In this document: positions 1 through 8,298 of the stretch, piece after piece
Position numbering within the stretch: position 1 is the stretch's first letter
How the letters are laid out: every line of letters starts with the position of its first letter
Assembly: GCF_036013745.1 (NCBI RefSeq)
Contig: NZ_CP107880.1
Location: 4,774,001-4,838,000 of the forward strand
Direction: 5' to 3'
DNA: 64,000 nt
DNA from: Streptomyces sp. NBC_00483
GTDB taxonomy: Bacteria; Actinomycetota; Actinomycetes; Streptomycetales; Streptomycetaceae
The notes under the pieces: generated by a model
Database searches by the model: none
Told to the model about the DNA's origin: nothing
What the model saw: only the letters and a program-made list of their open reading frames with translations
Translations under genes and position numbers: made by a program

Positions 1-855
1 CTCGGGCTGTTCCTCGCGGCCGTCCTGATCCAGGGCGCGGTGGGCTACGGTCTTGCCGGGCGGCGCGACATCGGCATGAGCTTCCTGCCGACCCGGCCGG
101 GTCCTGCGAACGGGCGCCTCGGCACGGCGGGTTCGCTGGCCTGGCGGCTGCAACGGGGCAGCGTGATCGGCTGGTCGATCGGGTTCCTCGCGGCCGGTGT
201 CGTCTTCGGCGGGATGACCGAGGGGGCGGCCGACCTGGTCGGCGACAGCGAGAACACCATGGAGATCATCGAGCGGATGGGCGGCCAGTCCGGCATCACC
301 AACGCCTTCCTCGCCACGATGGTCGGCATGCTCGGGATGGTCGCCGCGCTCTACATCGTGCAGGCGGTGCTCCGGCTGAACGGCGAGGAGACCTCGCAGC
401 GCGCCGAACCGATCCTCGCGAACGCGGTGGGCCGGATCGCCTGGGCCGGCGGCCACCTGGTGATCGCCTTCGCGGGAGCCGCGCTCATCATGCTCCTCGG
501 CGGTGTCGGCCTCGCGATCGGCTACGGCCACGAGTTCGGCGCGGTCATCGGCGCCTGCCTGGTCCAGCTCGCCGCGATCTGGACGCTCGGCGGGGTGGCC
601 GTGCTGCTGTACGGGGTGTGGCCGCGGGCGGCCGTCGCCGCGTGGGCGGCGGCGGGGGCGGCGCTCCTCATCGGCTGGATCGGCCCGGCCCTGAAGCTGC
701 CGCAGGCGGTCATGGACATCTCCCCGTTCGGCCACCTGCCGAAGCTGCCGGGTGGGGACATGACGTGGGGCCCGGTGCTCGTGGAGGTGCTGCTCGCGGC
801 GGTGTTCGTGGGCGTGGGCCTGGTCGGACTGCGGCGGCGGGACATGTCCAACTGA
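1..855 (+). CDS. ABC-2 type exporter permease, C-terminal part (partial)
   Basis: The reading frame is open from base 1, so the gene begins upstream of the window and about 284 C-terminal residues are visible. The protein alternates hydrophobic helices (roughly five or six) with short polar loops, including a segment around base 300-360 and paired helices near 560-700, and ends with a helix followed by an RRRDMSN tail. This is the layout of Streptomyces ABC exporter permeases annotated as polyketide-antibiotic exporters, which pair with a separate ATPase gene, presumably upstream. The substrate cannot be inferred. It ends 9 bp from the convergent P450 gene. Confidence 0.6.
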   Translation, partial: LGLFLAAVLIQGAVGYGLAGRRDIGMSFLPTRPGPANGRLGTAGSLAWRLQRGSVIGWSIGFLAAGVVFGGMTEGAADLVGDSENTMEIIERMGGQSGITNAFLATMVGMLGMVAALYIVQAVLRLNGEETSQRAEPILANAVGRIAWAGGHLVIAFAGAALIMLLGGVGLAIGYGHEFGAVIGACLVQLAAIWTLGGVAVLLYGVWPRAAVAAWAAAGAALLIGWIGPALKLPQAVMDISPFGHLPKLPGGDMTWGPVLVEVLLAAVFVGVGLVGLRRRDMSN

Positions 856-863
856 CGGTGCCG

Positions 864-2087
864 TCACAGCTCCACGGCAAGCCCCTCAAGACCCCGGATG
901 ACGAAGTTCGGCTTGCGCTGCGGCTCCGATGCGAGCCGCAGCGTCGGCGCCTGCGTGAGCAACGCCCGCATGGACGCGGCGAGTTCGATGCGGGCGAGCG
1001 GGGCGCCGATGCAGTAGTGGATGCCGGCCGAGAAGGAGATGTGCGGGTTGTCGGGGCGGGTCAGGTCCAGGCGGTCCGGGTCGGTGAAGACCGCCGGGTC
1101 GTGGTTGGCCGAGCCGAAGAGGAGGGCCACCTCCGATCCTGCCGGGATCGTGGTGCCCGCGACCTCGATCTCGTCGAGCACCCAGCGTTCGAAGAGCTGG
1201 AGCGGGGTGTCGTAGCGCATCAGCTCCTCGACCGCGGTGGGGATCAGGGAGTGGTCCGCGCGCAGGGCCGCCAGCTGTTCGGGGTGGCGGAACAGGGCCC
1301 ACCAGCCGTTCACGGTCGCGTTGACCGTGGCCTCGTGTCCCGCGTTGAGGAGCAGGACGCAGGTGGAGATCATCTCCTGCTCGGTGAGGCGGGCCGGGCG
1401 GGTGCCGTCCTCGTCGTCGTGGGCGGCGATGAGACCCGAGATGAGATCGTCGGTGGGGCATGCGCGGCGGGCCGCGATCAACTCCCGTAGGTACTCGGTG
1501 AATTCGAGCGACGCGGTGACCGCCGCCCGCGCCGTCTCCTGCGAGGGGCTCAGCTCGTACATCCCGCAGATCGCCGCCGACCAGGGCCGCAGCGGCGCCC
1601 GGTCCGACTCGGGGATGCCGAGCATCTCGGCGATGACGGCCACCGGGAGCGGTTCGGCGACGGCCGTGAGCAGATCGCCGCCGCCGTCCGCGACGAGCCC
1701 CGCGACCAGCTCGCCCGCCAACTTCTCTACGTAGGGCTGGAGTTGCTGCACCGTGCGCGGCGTGAACGCCTTCGACACCAGGCGGCGGATGCGCGTGTGG
1801 TCCGGGGGCTCCAGGTCGAGCATGCCGTGGTCGTTGAGGGTGTGGAACGGCTCGTGCTCGGGTGGCGGTGCCGTGCGGCCGAAGTCCTCGTGGGCGTAGC
1901 GGTGTTGGTAGGTGCGGCCCAGGCGGCGGTCGCGCAGGAGCGCCGAGACGTCGGCGTGGTGCGGGATCAGGTACTGGTTCGAGGGCTCGAACCAGTGCAC
2001 CCGGCCGGCCTCGCGCAGGGCCGCGTAGGCCGGGTACGGGTCGGCGACGAAGGCCGGGGACCAGGGGTCGAAGGCAGCGGCGTTCAT
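864..2087 (-). CDS. Cytochrome P450
   Basis: A 407-residue bacterial class I cytochrome P450, a haem monooxygenase that takes electrons from ferredoxin and ferredoxin reductase. The I-helix oxygen-binding motif AGHEAT, the K-helix ExxR motif (EELMR) and the haem loop FSAGIHYCIGAP with the thiolate ligand at about Cys359 are all present, and the length is normal. No ferredoxin gene is adjacent. It follows the response regulator by 19 bp on the same strand, so it is probably co-transcribed with the kinase/regulator pair. Substrate is unknown. Confidence 0.95.
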   Translation of the reverse strand: MNAAAFDPWSPAFVADPYPAYAALREAGRVHWFEPSNQYLIPHHADVSALLRDRRLGRTYQHRYAHEDFGRTAPPPEHEPFHTLNDHGMLDLEPPDHTRIRRLVSKAFTPRTVQQLQPYVEKLAGELVAGLVADGGGDLLTAVAEPLPVAVIAEMLGIPESDRAPLRPWSAAICGMYELSPSQETARAAVTASLEFTEYLRELIAARRACPTDDLISGLIAAHDDEDGTRPARLTEQEMISTCVLLLNAGHEATVNATVNGWWALFRHPEQLAALRADHSLIPTAVEELMRYDTPLQLFERWVLDEIEVAGTTIPAGSEVALLFGSANHDPAVFTDPDRLDLTRPDNPHISFSAGIHYCIGAPLARIELAASMRALLTQAPTLRLASEPQRKPNFVIRGLEGLAVEL

Positions 2088-2106
2088 GCGCGGACGTTAG
2101 CCCCGC

Positions 2107-2772
2107 TCAGCCCGGCGTGACCAGACGTGCCTCGTACGCGAACACCGCCGCCTGTGTCCGGTCGCGCAGCCCCAGCTTCACCAGGACCCGGCTCACATGC
2201 GTCTTGATCGTCGACTCGGCGACCACGAGCCGCTCGGCGATCTCGATGTTCGACAGGCCCTGCGCGATCAGGACGAGCACCTCCGTCTCGCGCTCGGTCA
2301 GCTCCCCGTACGCGCCCGTCTGCCGCCCCACGGGGAACCTCGACGTCTCGGACAGCTTGGCGAACTCGGTGATCAGGCGGCGGGTCACGGTCGGCGCGAG
2401 GAGGGCCTCGCCGCTCGCCACCACCCGTACGCCGTCGGCGAGTTCGCGTGCGGAGGCGTCCTTGAGGAGGAATCCCGAGGCCCCGGCCCGCAGCGCCTGG
2501 TACACGTACTCGTCCAGGTCGAAGGTGGTCAGGACGAGCACCTTCGTGCCAGCGTCCGCCGCGACGATCTCGCGGGTCGCCTCGATGCCGTTCAGCTCCG
2601 GCATGCGGATGTCCATCAGGACGACGTCGGGGCGGAGTTCGCGGACCTTGGCGATCGCCTCCACGCCGTTGACCGCCTCGCCGACGACCTCGAAGTCCGG
2701 CATGGCGTTCAGCAGGACCGAGAAGCCCTCGCGGACCATCATCTGGTCGTCGGCGACCAGCACCCTGATCAC
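2107..2772 (-). CDS. NarL/LuxR-family response regulator
   Basis: A 221-residue two-component response regulator. The receiver domain has the acidic pair near residues 8-9 (VADDQ), the phosphoacceptor Asp54 in VLMDIRMP, and the usual Thr/Lys positions (VLTTFD, LLKDAS). The C-terminal LuxR-type helix-turn-helix runs from LTERETEVL through NIEIAERLVVAESTIKTHV. Its start overlaps the stop of the kinase gene by 4 bp (ATGA), so the two are translationally coupled and are cognate partners. Downstream P450 is a likely operon member. Confidence 0.95.
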   Translation of the reverse strand: MIRVLVADDQMMVREGFSVLLNAMPDFEVVGEAVNGVEAIAKVRELRPDVVLMDIRMPELNGIEATREIVAADAGTKVLVLTTFDLDEYVYQALRAGASGFLLKDASARELADGVRVVASGEALLAPTVTRRLITEFAKLSETSRFPVGRQTGAYGELTERETEVLVLIAQGLSNIEIAERLVVAESTIKTHVSRVLVKLGLRDRTQAAVFAYEARLVTPG

Positions 2773-4103
2773 GCCTCGCCCTCCGTCCCGGTGGCCACGG
2801 CGCGGGCGACGGGGATGAAGACCGTCACCTCGTACCCGCCGTCGGCCGTCCCCTCCGCGGTCATCTCGCCGTCGAGCATGGAGACGCGCTCGCGCATCCC
2901 GGTGAGGCCGTGTCCCGCTCCAGGGCTCGGCTTGACCAGCCCGGTCGACGGGCCGTTGACGATCCTGAGGCCGAGGCCCCCGAGGACGTACGACACCTCG
3001 ACCGCGGCCCCCGCACCCGGCGCGTGCCGCAGCGCGTTGCTCAGCGCCTCCTGCACGATCCGGTACGCCGACAGCTCGACGCCCTGCGGGAGTTCACGGG
3101 CCGCGCCCGTCACCGTCCGCGTCACGGTCAGGCCCGCCTCCCGCACGTTCTCCAGAAGTCTGTCGAGGTCGGCGAGCGTGGGCTGCGGGGCGTCGGGCGC
3201 CTCGTAGTCCTCGGCCCGTACGACACCGAGGACGCGGCGCAGCTCGGTGAGGGCCGCCACCGCGTTCTCCCGGATCGTGACGAAGGCCTGCTCCAGCTCG
3301 GGCGGCGGGTTCTCGACGCGGTAGGGCGCGGCCTCGGCCTGGATGGCGACGACCGACATGTGGTGCGCCACCACGTCGTGCAGTTCGCGCGCGATGTTCG
3401 TGCGCTCCTCGAGGAGCGTGCGCCGGTCCCGCTCGACGGCGGTGACCGTACGCTCCTGGACGACCTGGCGCCGCGCGGTCCTGTTGACGTGGACGAGCGC
3501 GACGATCCCGATCCCGATGCCGGAGAGCACCGCCATCGGGACGGCGATGCCGCCGTCCAGGCCGCCGAAGACCGCCGCGGAGAGCAGCGCGTACAGCGTG
3601 GACAGGGCCCACATCCAGGCCGCCGTACGCGGCCGGGTGCGCGCCGCGACCACCATCATCACGATCGTGTGCCCCATGAGGCTGCCGGCCGACCACGGGT
3701 AGAGGTCGTCGCTCGTCACCCAGACCAGGACGGGGGCGACCGCCAACGACAGCCACCAGGCGAGGATCGGGCGGAGCAGGGTGAGCGCCACGGGGACCGA
3801 CACCATCAGCCCGGCGACGAGGGCGTAGATGCTGTCGTCGAGGGCGCCGTAGCTTGCCATGCCCGTGATCAGCGTGAGCCCGGCCAGGCCGAGCACGACG
3901 GCGTGCGGCAGCAGCCCCAGGCGCTTGCGGAAGCGGTCGGGGAACTGCCGGGCCCACGGCCCGTCCGTGCCCGCCCGCGGCATCGGCCGGTACGCGAGCA
4001 CCCCCCGGAACAGGTCCTCGCGCAGCCCCCGCAGCGCCGACTTCGCGAGATTGATCTCAGGGCTGTGCTCGCGTGGGCCCTGAATGATGGTCGTGTCGGT
4101 CAT
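2769..4103 (-). CDS. Two-component sensor histidine kinase (HisKA_3 type)
   Basis: A 444-residue membrane kinase from the ATG at 4103. An in-frame ATG at 4175 is possible, but the extra residues look like leader. Residues about 66-205 form several transmembrane helices with no large extracellular domain. The dimerisation/phosphoacceptor motif ARELHDVVAHHMS places the phosphorylated His near 242, and a GHKL ATPase domain follows (N-box NALRHAP, G-box GAGHGLTGMRERV). This is the DesK/NarX-like class. It is coupled to the response regulator by a 4-bp overlap. The signal is unknown. Confidence 0.93.
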   Translation of the reverse strand: MTDTTIIQGPREHSPEINLAKSALRGLREDLFRGVLAYRPMPRAGTDGPWARQFPDRFRKRLGLLPHAVVLGLAGLTLITGMASYGALDDSIYALVAGLMVSVPVALTLLRPILAWWLSLAVAPVLVWVTSDDLYPWSAGSLMGHTIVMMVVAARTRPRTAAWMWALSTLYALLSAAVFGGLDGGIAVPMAVLSGIGIGIVALVHVNRTARRQVVQERTVTAVERDRRTLLEERTNIARELHDVVAHHMSVVAIQAEAAPYRVENPPPELEQAFVTIRENAVAALTELRRVLGVVRAEDYEAPDAPQPTLADLDRLLENVREAGLTVTRTVTGAARELPQGVELSAYRIVQEALSNALRHAPGAGAAVEVSYVLGGLGLRIVNGPSTGLVKPSPGAGHGLTGMRERVSMLDGEMTAEGTADGGYEVTVFIPVARAVATGTEGEA

Positions 4104-4225
4104 GACACTCACGGTAGGACGCGGGTGCACCGCCCCGCGTCCGTACGAAGGAGGGTTCGCCGACGTCCGTCGCAAGGACTAGAGCCTGTCGTTTGGATCA
4201 GGCCCTGATGGCCGAGGAACCGCGG

Positions 4226-5116
4226 TCACCAGGCCAGTTGCGCGATCTCCTCCGCGACCACCGCGCAGGCGTCCGCCGCCGGATCGATCACCGGGAAGTG
4301 GCCGACCTCCTCCAGGAACGTGACGCCCACGACCTCGCCGGCCTTCGCCGCCGCATCCGCGTACGCCTCGGCCAGTTCGAACGGCACGGTCGTGTCCGTA
4401 CGCCCCTGGACCAGGGTCGTCGCGACGCCGGTCGGCAGCAGTTCCACGGGGTCCGCGTACGGGCGGCGCTCGTCGAACAACTCCCGCATCCCGCCCAGGA
4501 ACTGGACACACGCGCCGTCGCAGACCCCGAGCTCCTCGGCGAGCACGAAGCCCGCGAGCGGGGCGATGGCGACGACGCCGCGCAGCGCCGCCGAGTTCGG
4601 GGTGCGCCAGGGCGCGCCCTCCGGCAGCACGTGCCGGGCCCCCGCCCACAGCGCGAGCTGGCCGCCCGCCGAGTGCCCGGTGACGACGGTGCGGCGCGGG
4701 TCGGCCGACGGCAGGTGCTCGGCGGCGAGCGCGGGCATCGCGTCGAGCGCGGTCGCCACGTCGTCGAAGGTCTCCGGCCAGCGCCCCGCGACCGGCCCCT
4801 CGGCGCCCTGATGAGGCACCGCCGTGCCCGGTCCCCGCCGATACTCGACGTTGGCGACGGCGAACCCGCGCCTCGCGAGGAAGTCGCAGAACGGGGTCAG
4901 GTACTGCCGGTCGTACGGCGCCCGCCACGCGCCGCCGTGCAGGACCACGACGAGCGGGGCCGCGGTCGCGCCGTTCCTCGGGGCGTAGAAGTCGACGATC
5001 TGATCCGGGTGATCGCCGTACGCGGCGCTGACGTCCGGCGGCACGGCAGGGTGCGAGAAGGCCGACGCCTCCTCCGCCTCCTCGCGGGCGGCGCCGGACT
5101 TGTCGGGGTCTGGCAT
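4226..5116 (-). CDS. Alpha/beta hydrolase, probable kynurenine formamidase
   Basis: A 296-residue alpha/beta hydrolase of the esterase/arylformamidase group. Visible motifs are the oxyanion HGGAW at residues 60-64, the nucleophile elbow GHSAGG (Ser149), an acid in GRTDTTVP and the catalytic His in EVGHFPVID. HGGxW-type hydrolases include kynurenine formamidase, which converts N-formylkynurenine to kynurenine. The genes for the enzymes before and after that step (tryptophan 2,3-dioxygenase and kynureninase) lie 2-4 kb away on the same strand, so formamidase is the best inference; a general carboxylesterase remains possible. A TetR gene is divergent from it. Confidence 0.7.
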   Translation of the reverse strand: MPDPDKSGAAREEAEEASAFSHPAVPPDVSAAYGDHPDQIVDFYAPRNGATAAPLVVVLHGGAWRAPYDRQYLTPFCDFLARRGFAVANVEYRRGPGTAVPHQGAEGPVAGRWPETFDDVATALDAMPALAAEHLPSADPRRTVVTGHSAGGQLALWAGARHVLPEGAPWRTPNSAALRGVVAIAPLAGFVLAEELGVCDGACVQFLGGMRELFDERRPYADPVELLPTGVATTLVQGRTDTTVPFELAEAYADAAAKAGEVVGVTFLEEVGHFPVIDPAADACAVVAEEIAQLAW

Positions 5117-5211
5117 GCTCCAACCTCTCGACGTCGTGCGGAACTTGTGGTTACGGGTATGCGGACGCTACCAGGCCCGTGACGTGCGTCAACACGTACA
5201 GTGACCGCACA

Positions 5212-5231
5212 AACGGTTCCTTCGTTCCGTT
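5212..5231. promoter_or_regulatory. Possible TetR operator in a divergent promoter region
   Basis: The 127 bp between the hydrolase start (5116) and the TetR start (5244) must hold both promoters. It contains an interrupted dyad AACGG-n10-CCGTT with internal TTCC repeats 13 bp before the TetR start, a reasonable place for an autoregulatory TetR site. The arms are short, so this is weak evidence. Confidence 0.3.
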
Positions 5232-5243
5232 ACCCTGGCGGTC

Positions 5244-5876
5244 ATGAGCAGCGAGCAGAGCGCCGCGTCCACCGATGCGCCCGAACCCGGCACGCTCCGT
5301 CCCGGCGGGCGCACCGCCCGTGTCCGCGCGGCGGTGCTCGACGCGGCGGGCGACGTCCTCGCCGAGCACGGCTTCGACCGGCTCGACCTGGGCGACATCG
5401 CGCGGCGCGCGGACGTCGGCAAGACGACGGTGTACCGGAGGTGGGGCTCGCCGACGGGCCTCGTCGCCGACCTCCTCGACCAGATGGCCCAGGAGTCGCT
5501 CCCCCGCACGGAGACGGGAACCCTCCACGGCGACCTGACCGCCAACGCCCGCCTGGTACAACGCACGTTGGCGGACGCGCGGCAGGGCCCCCTGTTCCGC
5601 GCGGTCATCGCCGCGGCCGCCTGCGACGAACGCACGGCATCGTCCCTCGCCCACTTCTACGAGGTCCGGGTGGCCGAGTGGTCCCCCTGCGTGGAACAGG
5701 CGGTGTCCCGCGGCGAACTGCCGTCCGGCACGGACCCGTCCGAGGTCATCCGCGCGGTGTCCGCGCCGCTGTACTACCGCCTGCTGACGACGGGGGCCGC
5801 CCCCACGGAGAGGGACGCGGAACGCGCGGTGGCGGGGGCTGTCGCGGGGGCGGTGGCGGGGGTTTATGTGGGGTGA
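5244..5876 (+). CDS. TetR/AcrR-family transcriptional regulator
   Basis: A 210-residue one-component repressor. The N-terminal helix-turn-helix spans about residues 25-70 (AVLDAAGDVLAEHGF, then DIARRADVGKTTVYRRWGS), followed by an all-helical ligand-binding domain with the C-terminal TetR_C-like segment FRAVIAAAACDERTA. It is divergent from the formamidase-like hydrolase, and the likely role is control of that gene and itself. The C-terminus is Ala/Gly/Val-rich (AVAGAVAGAVAGVYVG) because the gene runs into the repeat-rich intergenic region. Confidence 0.93.
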   Translation: MSSEQSAASTDAPEPGTLRPGGRTARVRAAVLDAAGDVLAEHGFDRLDLGDIARRADVGKTTVYRRWGSPTGLVADLLDQMAQESLPRTETGTLHGDLTANARLVQRTLADARQGPLFRAVIAAAACDERTASSLAHFYEVRVAEWSPCVEQAVSRGELPSGTDPSEVIRAVSAPLYYRLLTTGAAPTERDAERAVAGAVAGAVAGVYVG

Positions 5877-5943
5877 GGGCGGGGGCGCGGCGGGACTCGG
5901 CGGGGTGGGTCGGCGGGGTGACCGATGGGCCGAACGCCGCACA

Positions 5944-6039
5944 CCGGGCCACCGGCCCGCCGGGCCGCCGGGCCACCGGGCCACCGGGCCACCGGGCCAC
6001 CGGGCCACCGGGCCACCGGGCCACCGGGCCACCGGGCCA
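5944..6039. repeat. Octamer tandem repeat CCGGGCCA
   Basis: Twelve head-to-tail copies of an 8-bp unit. The last nine (5968-6039) are exactly CCGGGCCA and the first three are variants (CCGGCCCG, CCGGGCCG). The array lies 68 bp past the TetR stop and is flanked on both sides by ATGGGCCGAACG (near 5924 and 6044). A period of 8 is not a multiple of 3, so it is not a coding repeat. It should be prone to slippage and copy-number change. Confidence 0.95.
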
Positions 6040-6078
6040 CCGTATGGGCCGAACGGACATCGGGCCGCTTGCCCGCCC

Positions 6079-6108
6079 ATCTCCCACCCACCCGCCCCCT
6101 CCGGGGGC
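6079..6108 (-). repeat. Shared 30-bp GC motif, copy 1 (inverted)
   Basis: Reverse-complement copy of a motif that begins GCCCCCGGAGGGGGC and continues GGGTGGGTGGGAGAT. Closely matching copies are at 6832-6861, 44428-44455 and 44673-44702. The first half is itself a perfect palindrome capable of forming a hairpin. Confidence 0.85.
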
Positions 6109-6171
6109 TCCGGCCCGAAGCCCCCGGGCCCGGCCGTCCCGGCCCACACCGGGCTGATCCCTGCCGCCACG

Positions 6172-6665
6172 CACGGCTCCCCACCCGTGGCGATCGACCA
6201 CCACCTCGGGCAGACCCCGCCAACCACGGCTCCCACCCATTTACGAACGACCGCCGCCGCCTCGGGCAGCCCCCGTCAACCATGGCCCGCACCCATTTGC
6301 GCCCCCACCTCGGGCAGACCTCGCTGACCACGGCTCCCCACCCCTGACGGCCGACCCGCCCCCGCCATGGGCAGCCCCACCCACCACGGCTCCCCACCCG
6401 TCACGGTCGACCGCCGCCGCCTCGGGCAGGCCCCGCCAACCACGGCCTCCCACTCGCTGCGAACTGCCACTACCGCCACGGGCACCCCCGCCAACCACGG
6501 CTCCCCACCCCTGACGGCCGACGCCGTCCCCGCCTTGGGTGAACCCCGCCAGCCGCGGCTCCCCACCCGTTGCGGTCGGCCGCACGCGCCTTGGGCAATC
6601 TGCCGCAGGCACGGCTCCCCCGCCATTGGCGGTCGACGCCACCGCCGCCTTGGGCAATCTGCCGC
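6172..6665. repeat. Degenerate tandem repeat of about 56 bp, nine units
   Basis: Nine imperfect units begin with CACGGCTCCCCACCC or a close variant at 6172, 6225, 6281, 6329, 6385, 6441, 6496, 6554 and 6610. Later in each unit comes a CGACCGCCGCCGCC-like stretch, then CTCGGGCAG or TTGGGCA, then CCCCGCCAAC. Spacings are 48-58 bp, mostly 56. Since 56 is not a multiple of 3, the same DNA is read in changing frames, which argues against coding. It lies between the convergent TetR and kynU genes. Confidence 0.9.
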
Positions 6666-6831
6666 CTGGGGCGGCAGGGTGGGCAAGGCGGCCCCCGGTG
6701 CCGCGCAACGAAAACGAACGGCCCCGGCCCCGGCCCCGGCCCCGGCCCCGGAAGAGCACAGCCCCCGCGCCGCGCAGCCATCCGAACAGACACCGCCCCC
6801 GGCACAGCCCCCGGGCCCCGGACGGGCCGAC

Positions 6832-6861
6832 GCCCCCGGAGGGGGCGGGCGGGTGGGAGAT
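6832..6861 (+). repeat. Shared 30-bp GC motif, copy 2
   Basis: Copy starting GCCCCCGGAGGGGGC and ending GGGTGGGAGAT, in the opposite orientation to the copy at 6079. The downstream bases (GAGCGGG, then GGCGCAGCCGG) also resemble those after the copy at 44673, so homology extends beyond the core motif. Confidence 0.85.
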
Positions 6862-6894
6862 GAGCGGGTACCGGCGCAGCCGGGCAAGGGCCGG

Positions 6895-7025
6895 TGCGGC
6901 GCGACAGTCACCTCAGGCGCCGGCCACGGCTCAGCCCCGCAGCCCCTCGCCGCGCGACAGTCACCTCACACGTCGGCCACGACACAGCCCCGCAGCCCGA
7001 CGCCGCGCGCCAGTCACCTCAGGCA
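6895..7025. repeat. Second tandem repeat, period about 54 bp, 2.5 units
   Basis: Units carry GCGCGACAGTCACCTCA (near 6899, 6953 and, as GCGCGCCAGTCACCTCA, 7005), followed in the first two by CGGCCACG and AGCCCCGCAGCCC. It differs from the 56-bp array just upstream. It lies 70 bp beyond the 3' end of kynU and no gene is visible in it. With the octamer and 56-bp arrays it accounts for most of the 1.2 kb between TetR and kynU. Confidence 0.8.
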
Positions 7026-7095
7026 CCAACCCCGGACCCCGGCATGGCCCCCACCCACAACGGCCGGAGGCCCCACGCCGCCAAAACGGATGACG

Positions 7096-8298
7096 CTAGG
7101 ACAGCCCCCGCGCCAACACCCGCGCCGCCCCCTCCACATCCACGAAGGACAGGTACAACGGCGTAAAGCCAAAGCGCAGAACATCCGGCGCCCGGAAGTC
7201 CCCGACGACCCCCGCCGCGATCAACCGCCCCATCACCTCCCCCGCATCCGCACACCGCAACGCCACCTGACTCCCCCGCTCCCCGTGCGCCCCCGGCGTC
7301 ACCACCTCGACCCGGCCCCCGGGAACGTACGCCTCGACGCACTCCACGAAGAAGTCCGTCAGCGCAAGGGACTTGGCCCGCACCGCATCGACGGAGACAT
7401 CGGGGCGCGCCCACACCTCAAGGGCCGCCTCAAGCGCCAGCATCGACAGGATGTCCGGCGTACCGACCCGCCCTCGTACGACCCCGTCCGCGGCCTCGTA
7501 CTCGGAACGCATCCCGAACGGCTCGGCGTGCGAGTTCCAGCCCGGCAGCGGCGAGTCGAAGGCAGCCTGGTGCTCGCGCCGCACATACAGGTACGCGGGT
7601 GAACCCGGGCCCCCGTTCAGGAACTTGTACGTGCAGCCGACGGCGAGGTCGACCCCGTGCGCGTCGAGCCCGACCGGCAGGGCCCCCGCGCTGTGGCACA
7701 GGTCCCACACCGAGATGGCCCCCGCGCCCCGGATCGCCGCCGTCAGCGAGGGCAGATCGTGCAACCGGCCGCTGCGGTAGTCGACATGGTTCAGCAGCAC
7801 CGCCGCCGTACGCGACGAAAGCGCCCCCGGCACCTCCCCCGGCTCCACGGCCCGCACCGAACAACCCGTCATCCGCGCCGCGGAGGCCGCGATATAGCCG
7901 TCCGTCGGGAACGTCGCGGCATCGACGAGAATCTCGTCCCGCCCGACCTCCGGCCCGCCCGACAACCGCACCGCACCCACAAGTGCCTTGAAAACATTGA
8001 CACTTGTGGAGTCACCAACCACCACCTGCCCGCTGCCCGCGCCCACGAGCGGCGCGATCAGATCGCCGATCCGCTCGGGCGCGGTCCACCACCCCGACTC
8101 GGTCCAGGACCGGATCAGCAACTCGCCCCACTGCCGCCGGACGACGTCATCGACCCGCCCCGGCACATTCGCGGGCAACGCACCGAGCGAGTTCCCGTCC
8201 AGATAGACAACCGCGTCATCCAGAACGAACTCCCCCCGCACACCCGCGAGTTCATCCTTCGCATCCAGCTCACGCGCCCGCTCGTACAGATCAGACAT
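7096..8298 (-). CDS. kynU: Kynureninase
   Basis: A 400-residue PLP-dependent hydrolase that cleaves kynurenine to anthranilate and alanine (and 3-hydroxykynurenine to 3-hydroxyanthranilate). Family signatures are YLDGNSLGALP near residue 32, DSTSVNVFKAL, the PLP-contacting Asp199 in VWDLCHSAGALP, and the Schiff-base Lys225 in CTYKFLNGGPG. The ATG at 8298 overlaps the 3' end of the dioxygenase gene by 8 bp (ATGTCTGA), so the pair is translationally coupled. Length is normal for bacterial KynU. Confidence 0.96.
   Translation of the reverse strand: MSDLYERARELDAKDELAGVRGEFVLDDAVVYLDGNSLGALPANVPGRVDDVVRRQWGELLIRSWTESGWWTAPERIGDLIAPLVGAGSGQVVVGDSTSVNVFKALVGAVRLSGGPEVGRDEILVDAATFPTDGYIAASAARMTGCSVRAVEPGEVPGALSSRTAAVLLNHVDYRSGRLHDLPSLTAAIRGAGAISVWDLCHSAGALPVGLDAHGVDLAVGCTYKFLNGGPGSPAYLYVRREHQAAFDSPLPGWNSHAEPFGMRSEYEAADGVVRGRVGTPDILSMLALEAALEVWARPDVSVDAVRAKSLALTDFFVECVEAYVPGGRVEVVTPGAHGERGSQVALRCADAGEVMGRLIAAGVVGDFRAPDVLRFGFTPLYLSFVDVEGAARVLARGLS

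Noticed and set aside
4178..4205. AGCCTGTCGTTTGGATCAG just upstream of the kinase gene resembling a Streptomyces IS5-type terminal repeat
   Set aside because: Only a single end is present with no transposase or target duplication, so it cannot be supported from this window alone.
5944..6039. Octamer array considered as a CRISPR or iteron array
   Set aside because: Units are head to tail with no spacers, and there is no replication gene nearby.
5866..7602. Several 150-410 codon frames in the 5.9-7.1 kb repeat region
   Set aside because: They are built from 8-, 54- and 56-bp repeats whose periods are not multiples of three, and the same repeat is translated in different frames, so they are not genes.
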